NCBI GenBank assembly: GCA_963718405.1
Contig: CAVQYZ010000002.1
Location: forward strand, 1,364,001 to 1,428,000
Origin: Bog-756 sp963718405
Lineage (GTDB): Bacteria > Actinomycetota > Acidimicrobiia > Acidimicrobiales > RAAP-2
DNA: 64,000 nucleotides
Direction: 5' to 3'
Below the pieces are notes generated by a model. That model searched no databases. It saw only the letters and a program-made list of their open reading frames with translations, and was not told where the DNA came from. The first letter of the stretch is position 1. The number at the start of each line of letters is the position of its first letter. Below, piece after piece: positions 15,504 through 24,130 of this stretch. The position numbers were made by a program, and so were the translations under genes.

Positions 15504-16763
15504 GTGCTGGCCTTTACCTTCCCGGGACAGGGGTCACAGCGGTCCGGGATGGGTCACGCCTGGGTCGAGCACCCGTCGTGGGAGGTGGCCGCCGAGGCCT
15601 CGGACATCGCCGGTCGTGATCTGACCTCACTGCTGCTCGAGGCCCCCATGGAGGAGCTGACCCAGACGGCCAACGCCCAGCTGGCCACCTTCGTGATGAG
15701 CCTGGTGGTGCTGGACGCCGTCGAACGCCTGGGGTTGTTTCCGGGGGCGTGCGCCGGCCACAGCCTGGGCGAGTACACCGCCCTGGTGGCCTCGGGAGCC
15801 CTGTCGCTGTCCGACGGGACCCGGCTGGTCATCGAGCGCGGCAATGCCATGCAGGTGGCGGCGGACGAGCGCCCCGGCACCATGGCCGCCCTCATCGGGA
15901 TCGCCGACGGCGACGCCGAGGCGGCCTGCCAGCGGGCCGAGGACGAGGTGTGGGTGGCCAACTACAACGCCCCCGGTCAGGTGGTCATCGCCGGCACCGT
16001 GGCCGGGGTGGCCGCCGCCACGGAGAAGGCCAAGGAGCTGGGCGCCCGCAAGGTGCTGCCCATCCCGGTGTCGGGGGCCTTCCACACCCAGTTGATGCTG
16101 CCGGCCCGGGCCCGGCTCCGCCAGACCCTCGACGAGGTGGAGTTCCACTCCCCCGAGGTCCCGGTGATGGCCAACGTCGACGCCCGGGTCCACACCGACC
16201 CGACCGAGTGGCCCGGCCTGCTCTCGTCCCAGCTGTGCAGTCCGGTGCGGTGGCGACAGACCCAGGAGGCCTTGGCCGGCCGGGGTGCCACCCTCATCGC
16301 CGAGCTGGGCCCCGGTGGCGTGCTCACCGGCATGGTGAGGCGGACCATCCCCGACGTGCGGGGGGTGGCGGTGGCGGTACCGGCCGACCTGGACAAGTTG
16401 ATGGACTCGCTGGCCGGGAGCGACGAGTGGACCACCTCCGGCCCGGCCCATCAGGGCGAGCACCTGTACACCTCGGAACGGGTGATCGTGAGCCCGACTC
16501 CGGGGGTGTTCGAGCCCGATGTGCATCTGGCCGCCCTGGAGAGCACGGCCCTGGCCGAGGCCACGGCGGCGCCCGGCAGCGGCGAGGGAACCGAGCCCGG
16601 GTCCCTGCTGGCCGTGGGCGACCGGGTGGGCACGGTCGGCGGCCTGACCGACGTCCGGACCCCCTTCGCCGGCATCCTGGTGCGGTGGCTGGCCGTCCGG
16701 GGGGAACGGGTGGTCGAGGGCCAGCCGGTGGCGTGGATACGGACTCCGGGGAGCAACTCATGA
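15504..16763 (+). CDS. fabD: Malonyl-CoA:ACP transacylase with C-terminal lipoyl-like domain
   Basis: Loads malonate onto acyl carrier protein for type II fatty-acid synthesis. Residues 1 to about 310 are a standard FabD: FTFPGQGSQRSGMG, the nucleophile Ser87 in GHSLGEY, and the catalytic His in SGAFHTQL. Residues 326 to about 415 add a domain not found in ordinary FabD. It begins RVIVSPTPGVFEP and, after an insert, continues LLAVGDRVGTVGG, PFAGILVRWLAVRGE and VVEGQPVAWI, the pattern of a biotinyl/lipoyl barrel. The position of the modified Lys is Thr (GGLTDV), so it should not be biotinylated. GTG start after GAGGAG; ends in ATGA with fabG. Confidence 0.9.
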   Translation: MLAFTFPGQGSQRSGMGHAWVEHPSWEVAAEASDIAGRDLTSLLLEAPMEELTQTANAQLATFVMSLVVLDAVERLGLFPGACAGHSLGEYTALVASGALSLSDGTRLVIERGNAMQVAADERPGTMAALIGIADGDAEAACQRAEDEVWVANYNAPGQVVIAGTVAGVAAATEKAKELGARKVLPIPVSGAFHTQLMLPARARLRQTLDEVEFHSPEVPVMANVDARVHTDPTEWPGLLSSQLCSPVRWRQTQEALAGRGATLIAELGPGGVLTGMVRRTIPDVRGVAVAVPADLDKLMDSLAGSDEWTTSGPAHQGEHLYTSERVIVSPTPGVFEPDVHLAALESTALAEATAAPGSGEGTEPGSLLAVGDRVGTVGGLTDVRTPFAGILVRWLAVRGERVVEGQPVAWIRTPGSNS

Positions 16764-17593
16764 CCGAGACGGGCGCAGCCGACGAGCCGACGGGCGACGG
16801 GCGGGTGGTCTTGGTCACCGGCGGGACCCGGGGGATCGGACTGGCCACGGCCCGGTGGTTCCTGTCCCGGGGGGACCGGGTGGCGGTGACCTCCCGGTCC
16901 GGGGAGATCGACGGCGAGATCGATGGCGGCCCGGGTCCCGACGGCGGGGCCGGCCCGGGTGCCGACGGCGGGGCCGAGGCGGGTGCCGACGCCAACCCCG
17001 TCGGCGACCGGCTGCTGGCCCTGGCCTGCGACGTCACCGACCCCGACCAGGTCAACGCGGCCTTCGCCGCCATCGAGGAGCGCTGGGGGCCGGTGGAGAT
17101 CCTGGTGGCCAACGCCGGCATCACCCGCGACACCCTGGTGCTGCGGATGAGCGAGGAGGCCTGGTCCGAGGTGATCGCCACCAACCTCTCGGGGGCGTTC
17201 CGGGTGACCAAACGGGCCCTGGCCAAGATGATCCGCCTCCACCGGGGCCGCATCATCTTCGTCTCGTCGGTCGGAGCGTTCATCGGCTCCCCGGGACAGG
17301 CCAACTACGCCGCCTCCAAGGCGGGCCTGGTGGGTATGGCCCGTTCGATGGCCCGGGAGGTGGCCAGCCGCTCCATCACCGTCAACGTGGTGGCTCCGGG
17401 CCTGGTCGAAACGAATATGCTCGCGGCTCTCGGAGAGGAACGCACCAACGAGTTCCAGGCCCAGGTGCCCATGGGTCGGGTGGCACAACCGGAGGAGATC
17501 GCCGAAGCCATAGGGTTCCTGGCCTCGCCCGCTGCGGGCTACATCACCGGTGCCGTACTACCCGTCGATGGCGGGCTGGGTATGGGCCTGTGA
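16760..17593 (+). CDS. fabG: 3-oxoacyl-ACP reductase
   Basis: NADPH-dependent reduction of 3-oxoacyl-ACP. The Rossmann motif is TGGTRGIG near residue 20; NAG appears in VANAGITRD; the catalytic Ser-Tyr-Lys set is in IFVSSVGAF and ANYAASKAG; the C-terminal end is ITGAVLPVDGGLGMGL. At 277 residues it is about 30 longer than usual because of a Gly/Asp-rich loop at about residues 50-75 (two copies of a GADGGA-type, 24-base repeat) inserted after the second strand, near the cofactor phosphate site. The ATG overlaps the fabD stop by four bases. Confidence 0.92.
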   Translation: MTETGAADEPTGDGRVVLVTGGTRGIGLATARWFLSRGDRVAVTSRSGEIDGEIDGGPGPDGGAGPGADGGAEAGADANPVGDRLLALACDVTDPDQVNAAFAAIEERWGPVEILVANAGITRDTLVLRMSEEAWSEVIATNLSGAFRVTKRALAKMIRLHRGRIIFVSSVGAFIGSPGQANYAASKAGLVGMARSMAREVASRSITVNVVAPGLVETNMLAALGEERTNEFQAQVPMGRVAQPEEIAEAIGFLASPAAGYITGAVLPVDGGLGMGL

Positions 17594-17627
17594 GCAGGCC
17601 TGTGACCGGTGGGCTCCAGGGCAGCCG

Positions 17628-17655
17628 GCTCCGGGTGGGACGTTCCTCCCGGAGC
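17628..17655. terminator. Inverted repeat between fabG and acpP
   Basis: GCTCCGGG at 17628-17635 pairs with CCCGGAGC at 17648-17655 in the 162-base gap. It could reduce read-through, or act as an RNA-processing site that sets acpP expression apart from fabD-fabG. No T-tract. Confidence 0.35.
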
Positions 17656-17755
17656 AGGGCCCGGCCGGGTCGGCCTGCACCACCAGCATTGGCACCGCCG
17701 GCACCACTTCAACCAACCTGTACCAGAGAACAGTCCCTGACAAAGGAGCAAGTGC

Positions 17756-17995
17756 GTGAGTGAAGACGAGGCATTCGAGAAGTTCAAGGAGTGCGCCGTC
17801 GAGGTGCTCCAGGTGCCTGCGGACAAGGTGACCCGGGAGGCCCGTTTCGCCGAGGACCTGGATGCCGACAGCCTCGACCTGGTGGAACTGGTGATGGCCC
17901 TGGAGGAGACGTTCGACGTCTCGGTCGAGGAGACCGAGTTGGAGGGCATCGAGACCATCGGTCAGGCCTACGACCTGATCACCGCCAAGCTCTGA
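17756..17995 (+). CDS. acpP: Acyl carrier protein
   Basis: Carries growing acyl chains on a phosphopantetheine arm. 79 residues, acidic, with the attachment Ser39 in EDLDADSLDLVELVMALEE. The GTG start follows AAAGGAGCA, a strong ribosome site, as expected for an abundant protein. It lies between fabG and fabF; its stop TGA shares one base with the fabF ATG (TGATG). Confidence 0.97.
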   Translation: MSEDEAFEKFKECAVEVLQVPADKVTREARFAEDLDADSLDLVELVMALEETFDVSVEETELEGIETIGQAYDLITAKL

Positions 17996-19191
17996 TGCTG
18001 CTGGGCATCGGTCCCGACGGTCCGGTCGCCGGGCGGCGGGTGGCCATCACCGGCATGGGGGTGGTCTCGTGCTGCGGCATCGGAACCGAGGCCCTGTGGA
18101 CCGGGCTCAACGGCGTCCCGCTGGAGGGCGAGCGGCGGGCCTTCGCCTTCGACCCCGAGCAGTGGATGAGCACCAAGGAGGCCCGCCAGGCCGACCGCTT
18201 CGCCCAGTTCGCCGTGGCGGTGGCGGCCATGGCCCTGGAGGACGCCGGGGAGCTCAACGCCGACCCCGGCCGCTCGGGCGTGATCATGGGCACCGGCGTC
18301 GGTGGCCTCGAGACCCTGGAGACCCAGATCCTGATCTTCGGGGAGAAGGGTGCCCGCCGGGTGTCGCCGCGGTTGGTGCCGATGATGATGTCCAATGCCG
18401 GGGCCGCCGCCGTCTCCATCCGCTTGGGCTGGCACGGGCCCTCCGAGACCATCACCACGGCGTGTGCCGCCGGGGCCCACAGCATCGGCCACGCCGCCCG
18501 GCTGGTGGCCTCGGGCCGGTGCGACGTGGCCATCGGCGGCGCCGCCGAAGCCGGGATGACCGGCGTGGGCATGGCGGCCTTCGCCAACATGACCGCCCTC
18601 TCCACTTTGGGGATCTCGCGGCCGTTCGACGTCCGCCGGGACGGCTTCGTGATCACCGAGGGCGCCGGGGCCCTGGTGCTCGAGTCGTGGGACCACGCCG
18701 TGGCCCGCGGCGCCCACATCTACGGTGAGTTGGCCGGGTCGGCCAGTACGGCGGACGCCCACCACATCACGGCACCGATCCCCGGAGGGTCGGGAGCGGC
18801 CGCATGCATGACCTTGGCCATGGAAGACGCCCAGGTCTCGCCGGACCAGATCGGCCACATCAACGCCCACGGCACCTCGACTCCGTTGAACGACCGGGCC
18901 GAGGCCGACGCCATCACCAAGGTGTTCGGCGCCTCGTCGCCCCCGGTGACCTCCACCAAGGGGATCACCGGGCACGGGCTCGGGGCCTGCGGGGCCATCG
19001 AGGCGGTGGCCGTGGTCAAGAGCATCGAGCAGGGACTGATCCCTCCGACCTCGGGCTACGAGGAGCCCGACCCGGAGATCCACCTCGACATCGTGGCCGG
19101 GTCGGCCCGACCGTGGGAGCCCGGACCCGTGCTGTCCAACTCCTTTGGCTTCGGGGGTCACAACGGCTGTCTGGTGATCGCTCCGGCGTAG
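17995..19191 (+). CDS. fabF: 3-oxoacyl-ACP synthase II
   Basis: Elongating condensing enzyme. The catalytic triad is visible: Cys157 in TITTACAAGAHSIG, His in INAHGTSTPLND and His in STKGITGHGLGA, with the closing NSFGFGGHNGCLVI motif. 398 residues, slightly shorter than E. coli FabF, with a short N-terminus. The start overlaps the acpP stop, so expression should be coupled. No fabH lies in the window; initiation must be encoded elsewhere. Confidence 0.95.
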   Translation: MLLGIGPDGPVAGRRVAITGMGVVSCCGIGTEALWTGLNGVPLEGERRAFAFDPEQWMSTKEARQADRFAQFAVAVAAMALEDAGELNADPGRSGVIMGTGVGGLETLETQILIFGEKGARRVSPRLVPMMMSNAGAAAVSIRLGWHGPSETITTACAAGAHSIGHAARLVASGRCDVAIGGAAEAGMTGVGMAAFANMTALSTLGISRPFDVRRDGFVITEGAGALVLESWDHAVARGAHIYGELAGSASTADAHHITAPIPGGSGAAACMTLAMEDAQVSPDQIGHINAHGTSTPLNDRAEADAITKVFGASSPPVTSTKGITGHGLGACGAIEAVAVVKSIEQGLIPPTSGYEEPDPEIHLDIVAGSARPWEPGPVLSNSFGFGGHNGCLVIAPA

Positions 19192-19509
19192 GGGCCGGAT
19201 GGTTCCGGCCGTGCAGCCGGCCGTGCAGCCGGGCGTGCAGCCGGGCGAGGCGGCGTGCAGCCAGGCGAGCAGCCGGGCGTGCAGCCGGCCGTTCGGAGGG
19301 CTCCTGGGCTTCGACCGAGCAGGGGGTTCGACCGGGCCCGGGGGGGTTCGACCGGGCCGGGGGGCTTCGACCGGGCCGGGGGGGTTCGACCGGGGTTCGT
19401 CCGGGTGCCGGCTCCCACCCCCTACCGTTGAGTGGGCCGTCAGCGGGCGAGTGGAGTCCGCTGACAGGAAGTCGTATCCGTAGACAGACAGTCGTATCCG
19501 TAGAAGGAC
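19192..19509. repeat. Intergenic tandem-repeat tract after fabF
   Basis: About 318 bases with no supported gene. 19209-19291 is built of 12-base GTGCAGCCGGGC units, 19318-19400 of 17- to 19-base GGGTTCGACCGGGCCGGG units, and 19468-19503 contains two copies of CAGTCGTATCCGTAG. The last pair sits immediately before the UbiB-family start and may lie in its promoter. Confidence 0.75.
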
Positions 19510-21234
19510 ATGAGAGGGACCCGAGGGGACATGGTCGAACAGCTGAGCCGGTCCGAACCGGTCCCGGAGCGGGCGGCCCGCCCGGACCTGGCCATCGGGG
19601 CCTTCACCGCCCACGGTCCGTGGACCGTGGACCCCGAAGCCATGCCCTGGCGCTTTCCGGCGGAGACCGGTGGGGACATCGACGTCCTGCGGGCCGAAGC
19701 GGCGGCGCTGGCCCGGGAGCTGGTAGCGCCGGACCGGCTCCCCTCGGTGGCCAGGGTGGCCGCCGTGGGGGTCCGACTGGGCTGGCCCCTGATGGCCTGG
19801 GCGCTGCGGGACCGGGGCACGCCGACCTCGAGATCAGGGCTCTCCCGCCGGCTGCGCCCGGCCTTCGAACGGCTCGGCCCCACCTACATCAAGCTGGGCC
19901 AGATCATCTCCTCGGGCGAGGGCATCTTCCCCGAGGAGCTGGTCGAGGAGTTCCGGCTGCTGCGGGACCGGGTCCCCCCTGAACCGTTCTCCACGGTGCG
20001 CCGGACCATCGAGGAGGACCTGGGCCGCCCCCTGGCCGAGGTGTTCGTCTCCTTCGACCGGGTGCCCCTGGCCTCGGCCTCGATCGCCCAGGTCCATGCG
20101 GCCACCCTGAGGACCGGGGAGCGGGTGGTGGTCAAGGTGCAACGACGCACCGTGGCCTCCCTGGTCCGGTTGGACATCGCCGCCATGTCGTGGATCGCCC
20201 CCCAGCTGGTTGGCCGGATCCCCATCGCCGCCCTGACCAATCCTCCGGCCCTGGTGGAGCTGTTCGCCGAGACCATCGTGGAGGAGCTCGACTTCCGCCT
20301 CGAAGCCCAGAACATGCTGGACATCGCCGGCGTCTTCGCCGTGAGCGGCGAGCGGTTCGTGGTGGTGCCCCGCCCCCACCCCGAGCTGGTGACCAAACGG
20401 GTCCTGGTCATGGAGCAGCTGCACGGATTCACCTGGGGCAACGCCGTGGGCATGCGGGCGGCCGGCATCGACACCGCCGCCGTGCTCCGGTCCAGCCTCA
20501 TCGCCTTCCTCGAGGGGGCCCTGCTCTACGGGGTGTTCCACGGAGACCTCCATGGCGGGAACCTCCTGGTCCAACCGGACGGGACGGTGGCGCTACTGGA
20601 CTTCGGAATCACCGGCCGCCTGGACGAGCGGAAGCGCCTGGCCTTCCTGCGGCTGCAGATGGGGGCCACCACCAACAATCTGGAGGCCCAGGTCGAGGCG
20701 TTGCGGGATCTCGGGGCCCTGCCCGCCGACTCCGATGTGGAGGCGGTCATTCGCGACCTGGGACTGGACCGCCCGGCCGTCGATCCGACCACGCTGACCG
20801 CCGACGAGATGGTGACCGAGTTGCGGGAGGTCACCAAGGCCCTCCTGGGCTACGGCGCCCGCCTGCCCAAAGAGCTCATGCTCTTCGTCAAGGACATCCT
20901 CTTCCTCAACGGGTCAATGGCCACGTTGGCGCCGGATGTCGACATCTTGGGGGAGATCCTGGCCGTGGTGACGTACTTCACCGAACGGCACGGGGACCGC
21001 ATCGCCCGCGAGATCGGTGTGGATCTCCTCGAGAGCCCCATCGACCTCGACGGCTACCGGGCGGCCATGGGCTTTACCGAGGAGACCGACTCCATCACCT
21101 TCCGGGACCTCCAGGAGCGCCGGGAGCTCATCCGCCGCCGGCTGGAGCAGCGGGCCGAGGGCCACCGGCGCCGGTCGTTCTTGAAGGCCGCCTACCGGCT
21201 CATCCGGCCCGATCGGTCCCTGAGCGGGTCCTGA
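19510..21234 (+). CDS. ABC1/UbiB-family atypical kinase
   Basis: Member of the UbiB/ADCK family of protein-kinase-like ATPases linked to isoprenoid quinone metabolism; here it would relate to menaquinone or another membrane lipid. Family motifs: KLGQ at residues 128-131 (YIKLGQIISS), ASIAQVHAA in the nucleotide loop, VVVKVQRR with the Lys, EELDFRLEAQNM, the catalytic FHGDLHGGNLLV and LLDFGITGRL. 574 residues with a C-terminal helical region. ATG 19531 (MVEQLSRSE), which has GAGGGG just before it, is an equally good start. The gene stands alone between repeats and the converging trp operon. Confidence 0.9.
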   Translation: MRGTRGDMVEQLSRSEPVPERAARPDLAIGAFTAHGPWTVDPEAMPWRFPAETGGDIDVLRAEAAALARELVAPDRLPSVARVAAVGVRLGWPLMAWALRDRGTPTSRSGLSRRLRPAFERLGPTYIKLGQIISSGEGIFPEELVEEFRLLRDRVPPEPFSTVRRTIEEDLGRPLAEVFVSFDRVPLASASIAQVHAATLRTGERVVVKVQRRTVASLVRLDIAAMSWIAPQLVGRIPIAALTNPPALVELFAETIVEELDFRLEAQNMLDIAGVFAVSGERFVVVPRPHPELVTKRVLVMEQLHGFTWGNAVGMRAAGIDTAAVLRSSLIAFLEGALLYGVFHGDLHGGNLLVQPDGTVALLDFGITGRLDERKRLAFLRLQMGATTNNLEAQVEALRDLGALPADSDVEAVIRDLGLDRPAVDPTTLTADEMVTELREVTKALLGYGARLPKELMLFVKDILFLNGSMATLAPDVDILGEILAVVTYFTERHGDRIAREIGVDLLESPIDLDGYRAAMGFTEETDSITFRDLQERRELIRRRLEQRAEGHRRRSFLKAAYRLIRPDRSLSGS

Positions 21235-21280
21235 GACCGGTCGGCCCCGGGAAGACCGGTCGGCCCGGGGGGAACAGGGC

Positions 21281-22073
21281 TCAGCCGGCGTCGAGCGCCC
21301 GGCGCAGGGAGGACACGAACTCGACGGCACCGTCGGGCCCGGCGCCCTCCAACAGCCGGCGGACCAGGGCCGAGCCCACCACCACCCCGTCGGCCACCTG
21401 GCACACCTCGACGGCCTGTTCCGGCGTGGACACCCCGATCCCCACACACACCGCCAGGTCGGTCGAGCCGCTGATGCGGCCGGCCACCTCACGGGCCGAA
21501 TCGGCCAGCAGCGGTCTGCTCCCCGGTGACGCCCATGCGGCCCACGGCGTAGACGAAACCACGGGACCGCTCACAGATCGAGGCGATCCGGTCGGCCGGG
21601 GTCGAGGGGGCCACCAACAACACCGTGGCCACGTCGACCGGGTCGGCCGCTTCGGCCCAGGGGTCGAGCTCTTCGAGCGGCAGGTCGGGGATGATGGCGC
21701 CCGACACCCCCGACTCGGACATCATCCCGGCGATCCGGGCGTGGCCGGCCCGGTAGATGAGGTTGTAGTAGGTCATGACCACCAGGGGCACGCCGACGTC
21801 GATCCGGCTCAGGTCCGCCAGTATCCCGTCGGGCGTGGTGCCGCGGTCCAGGGCCCGGAGCGAGGCCTCCTGGATGACCGGGCCGTCGATCATGGGATCC
21901 GAGAACGGGATCCCTATCTCGATGGCATCGGCTCCCGCCCCGGCCAGGGCCTCCACCGTGAGCAGCCACTGGTCGTCCATCCCCCCGGTCACGTAGGGGA
22001 TCAACAGCTTGTGCCCGGCACGGCGGCGGGCCGACAGCACCGACTCCAGGCGGCCGGGCTCCCGGTCCGTCAC
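21281..22073 (-). CDS. trpA: Tryptophan synthase alpha chain (frameshifted)
   Basis: Cleaves indole-3-glycerol phosphate to indole. Residues LLIPYVTGGMDD, the catalytic Glu in DAIEIGIPFSDPMIDGP, Asp in AIIPDLPLEE and the phosphate loop end GVSTPEQAVEV are present. The N-terminal two thirds read in one frame to GVTGEQ; the rest (LLADSAREVAG onward) continues in another frame. The change lies at about 21520, where ACCGCTGCTG should probably read ACC plus CTG CTG. The gene follows trpB by about 70 bases and ends the operon. Confidence 0.88.
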
Positions 22074-22142
22074 GACCCGGGCCTGGCCGCCGCGCCGGGC
22101 CGCCGATCGCCACGACCGGGGCGCACCCGGCCGCCGTGCGCC

Positions 22143-23330
22143 TCATGGCCGTCCCCGCAGGATCTCGCGCACCTGGGCCACGTCCTTGTCCCCCCGACCC
22201 GACAGGTTGACCAGCACCGTCGAGCCGGTCGGGAGCGCCGCGGTGCCGGCGTTGGCCAAGACCCAGGCAATAGCGTGTGCCGACTCCAGAGCAGGGATGA
22301 TCCCCTCGGCCCGGGCCAGGCGCTGGAACGCCGCCAGCACCTCCTCATCGTCAGCCGTCTCGTAGCGGGCCCGGCCCAGGGCGCCCAGGTGGGCGTGCTC
22401 GGGCCCGATGCCCGGGTAGTCCAGCCCCGCCGAGATGGAGTGGGCCTCGAGGATCTGGCCCGACTCGCTCTGCACCAGGGCGCTGCGCATGCCGTGCAGG
22501 ACCCCGGGGATGCCGGTGGTCATGGCGGCGCCGCCGGCGGCCTCCACGGCCACCAGGGCCGCGTCGGTGTCGTCGGCGAAGCCGGCGAAGATGCCGGCGG
22601 CGTTGGATCCCCCGCCGGCGCAGGCCACCACGACGTCGGGGTCGGCTCCGCCCAGGATGTTGCGGCACTGGCCGCGGGCCTCGTCGCCGATGACCCGCTG
22701 GAACTCCCGCACCATCCACGGGTACGGATGGGGCCCCATCACCGACCCCAGGCAGTAGTGGGTGTTCCCGACCGAGGCGACCCAGTCGCGCAGGGCCTCG
22801 TTGACGGCGTCCTTGAGAGTTCTGGAGCCGCTGGTCACCGGGATGACCTCGGCGCCCAGTAGCTCCATCCGGAAGGCGTTGAGCTCCTGGCGGCGGATGT
22901 CCACCTCCCCCATGTAGACCACGCACTCCATCCCGAACAGGGCGGCGGCGGTGGCCGTGGCCACGCCGTGCTGCCCGGCGCCGGTTTCGGCGATCAGTCT
23001 GGTCTTCCCCATGCGTCGGGCCAGCAGCCCCTGACCGACGACATTGTTGAGCTTGTGCGAGCCGGTGTGGGCCAGGTCCTCGCGCTTGAGCAGGACCCGC
23101 ACACCGAGCTCCTCCGACAGGCGGCCGCAGATGGTCACCGGGGTGGGCCGGCCGCCCCAGTGGGCCAGGATGTGCTCGAACTCACTCCGGAAGTCGGGGT
23201 CGCCCCAGGCCGACCGGAAGGCCGCCTCGAGCTCGAGGCAGGCCGGCACCAGCGACTCGGGGACGAAGCGCCCGCCGAACTCGCCGAACCGGCCGGTGGG
23301 GCCGGGATCGCCCATGATCTCGGCGGCCAT
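22143..23330 (-). CDS. trpB: Tryptophan synthase beta chain
   Basis: PLP enzyme joining indole and serine. The PLP Lys is in DLAHTGSHKLNN; GAGQHGVATATAAALFG, the phosphate loop CAGGGSNAAGIF and the C-terminal AHAIAWVLA segment are all in place. 395 residues, full length. I chose the ATG at 23330, whose first base is also the last base of the trpF stop (TAATG); the ATG at 23315 is an alternative. Intact, between trpF and trpA. Confidence 0.96.
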   Translation of the reverse strand: MAAEIMGDPGPTGRFGEFGGRFVPESLVPACLELEAAFRSAWGDPDFRSEFEHILAHWGGRPTPVTICGRLSEELGVRVLLKREDLAHTGSHKLNNVVGQGLLARRMGKTRLIAETGAGQHGVATATAAALFGMECVVYMGEVDIRRQELNAFRMELLGAEVIPVTSGSRTLKDAVNEALRDWVASVGNTHYCLGSVMGPHPYPWMVREFQRVIGDEARGQCRNILGGADPDVVVACAGGGSNAAGIFAGFADDTDAALVAVEAAGGAAMTTGIPGVLHGMRSALVQSESGQILEAHSISAGLDYPGIGPEHAHLGALGRARYETADDEEVLAAFQRLARAEGIIPALESAHAIAWVLANAGTAALPTGSTVLVNLSGRGDKDVAQVREILRGRP

Positions 23331-24130
23331 TACTCGCTCTGCCAGTCGAATAGGGCGGCCGACTCCTCCGCCGGGCCCGGCCCCGGGGGGACCGCCGATC
23401 CGGGCTCGGCGTCGAGTTGGCCGTCGGACGTGCCCCACGGCGGCATCCCGGCCCGTTCGGAGACGGCCACCTCCTCGGCGGCGGCGTGGGCGGCGGCGAT
23501 GAACTGGCGGAGTTTGATCGGGTCCTTCACTCCTGGCGACGCCTCGACCCCACTGCAGACGTCCACCCCCCAGGGATGGAGGTGGGCGATGGCCGCGCTC
23601 ACGTTTTCGGGGCGGAGGCCGCCCGAGACGATGAGCCGACGCGGATCGACCACCCCTTCGGCCAGCCGCCAGTCGAAGAGCTCGCCCGATCCCGGGCTGG
23701 CCCCGTCGATCATCAACAGTTGGGCGCCGTACTCGGAGAAGTGGATGATCCTCGGGTGCCCGGCGGGGAAGGCCTTGATGGTGAGACCCACCCTCTCGGC
23801 GATCCACCGGGTGTGCTCGGCCGACTCCATCCCGTGGAGTTGGACCGCCCGCAACCCGAGGTGGTTGGCGATGTCGATGACCCGCTGGGGCGCCTCGTCC
23901 CGGAAGACCCCGACCGTGACGATCTCGCGGGGGAGGCGCTTGACGATGTCGCCCACCGCCGTCGGCGACATCTGACGGGGCGAGGGCGCAAAGACAAAGC
24001 CCACCGCCGCCGCCCCCATCCCTACCGCCAGCAGGGCGTCGGCCTCGGTGGTGATCCCACAGATCTTGACGAAGATCTCCCCGGGGTCGTTCTCGGCCGG
24101 CGGGTCGACGGTCGGCAGCGAGGGGCTCAC
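23330..24130 (-). CDS. trpF: Phosphoribosylanthranilate isomerase
   Basis: Third step from anthranilate in tryptophan synthesis. The (beta/alpha)8 barrel shows the catalytic Cys in FVKICGITTEAD, the general acid Asp in LLMIDGASPGSG and the phosphate site in LIVSGGLRPENV and GVDVCSGVEASPG. 266 residues, with an unusual 45-residue Pro/Gly/Glu-rich C-terminal end. The GTG start overlaps the trpC stop (GTGA). Many actinobacteria lack trpF and use the dual-function PriA, so its presence here with hisA is notable. Confidence 0.93.
   Translation of the reverse strand: MSPSLPTVDPPAENDPGEIFVKICGITTEADALLAVGMGAAAVGFVFAPSPRQMSPTAVGDIVKRLPREIVTVGVFRDEAPQRVIDIANHLGLRAVQLHGMESAEHTRWIAERVGLTIKAFPAGHPRIIHFSEYGAQLLMIDGASPGSGELFDWRLAEGVVDPRRLIVSGGLRPENVSAAIAHLHPWGVDVCSGVEASPGVKDPIKLRQFIAAAHAAAEEVAVSERAGMPPWGTSDGQLDAEPGSAVPPGPGPAEESAALFDWQSE

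Noticed and set aside
19209..19400. CRISPR-like array after fabF
   Set aside because: Units are 12 to 19 bases, contiguous and degenerate, with no unique spacers and no cas genes nearby. This is a simple tandem repeat.
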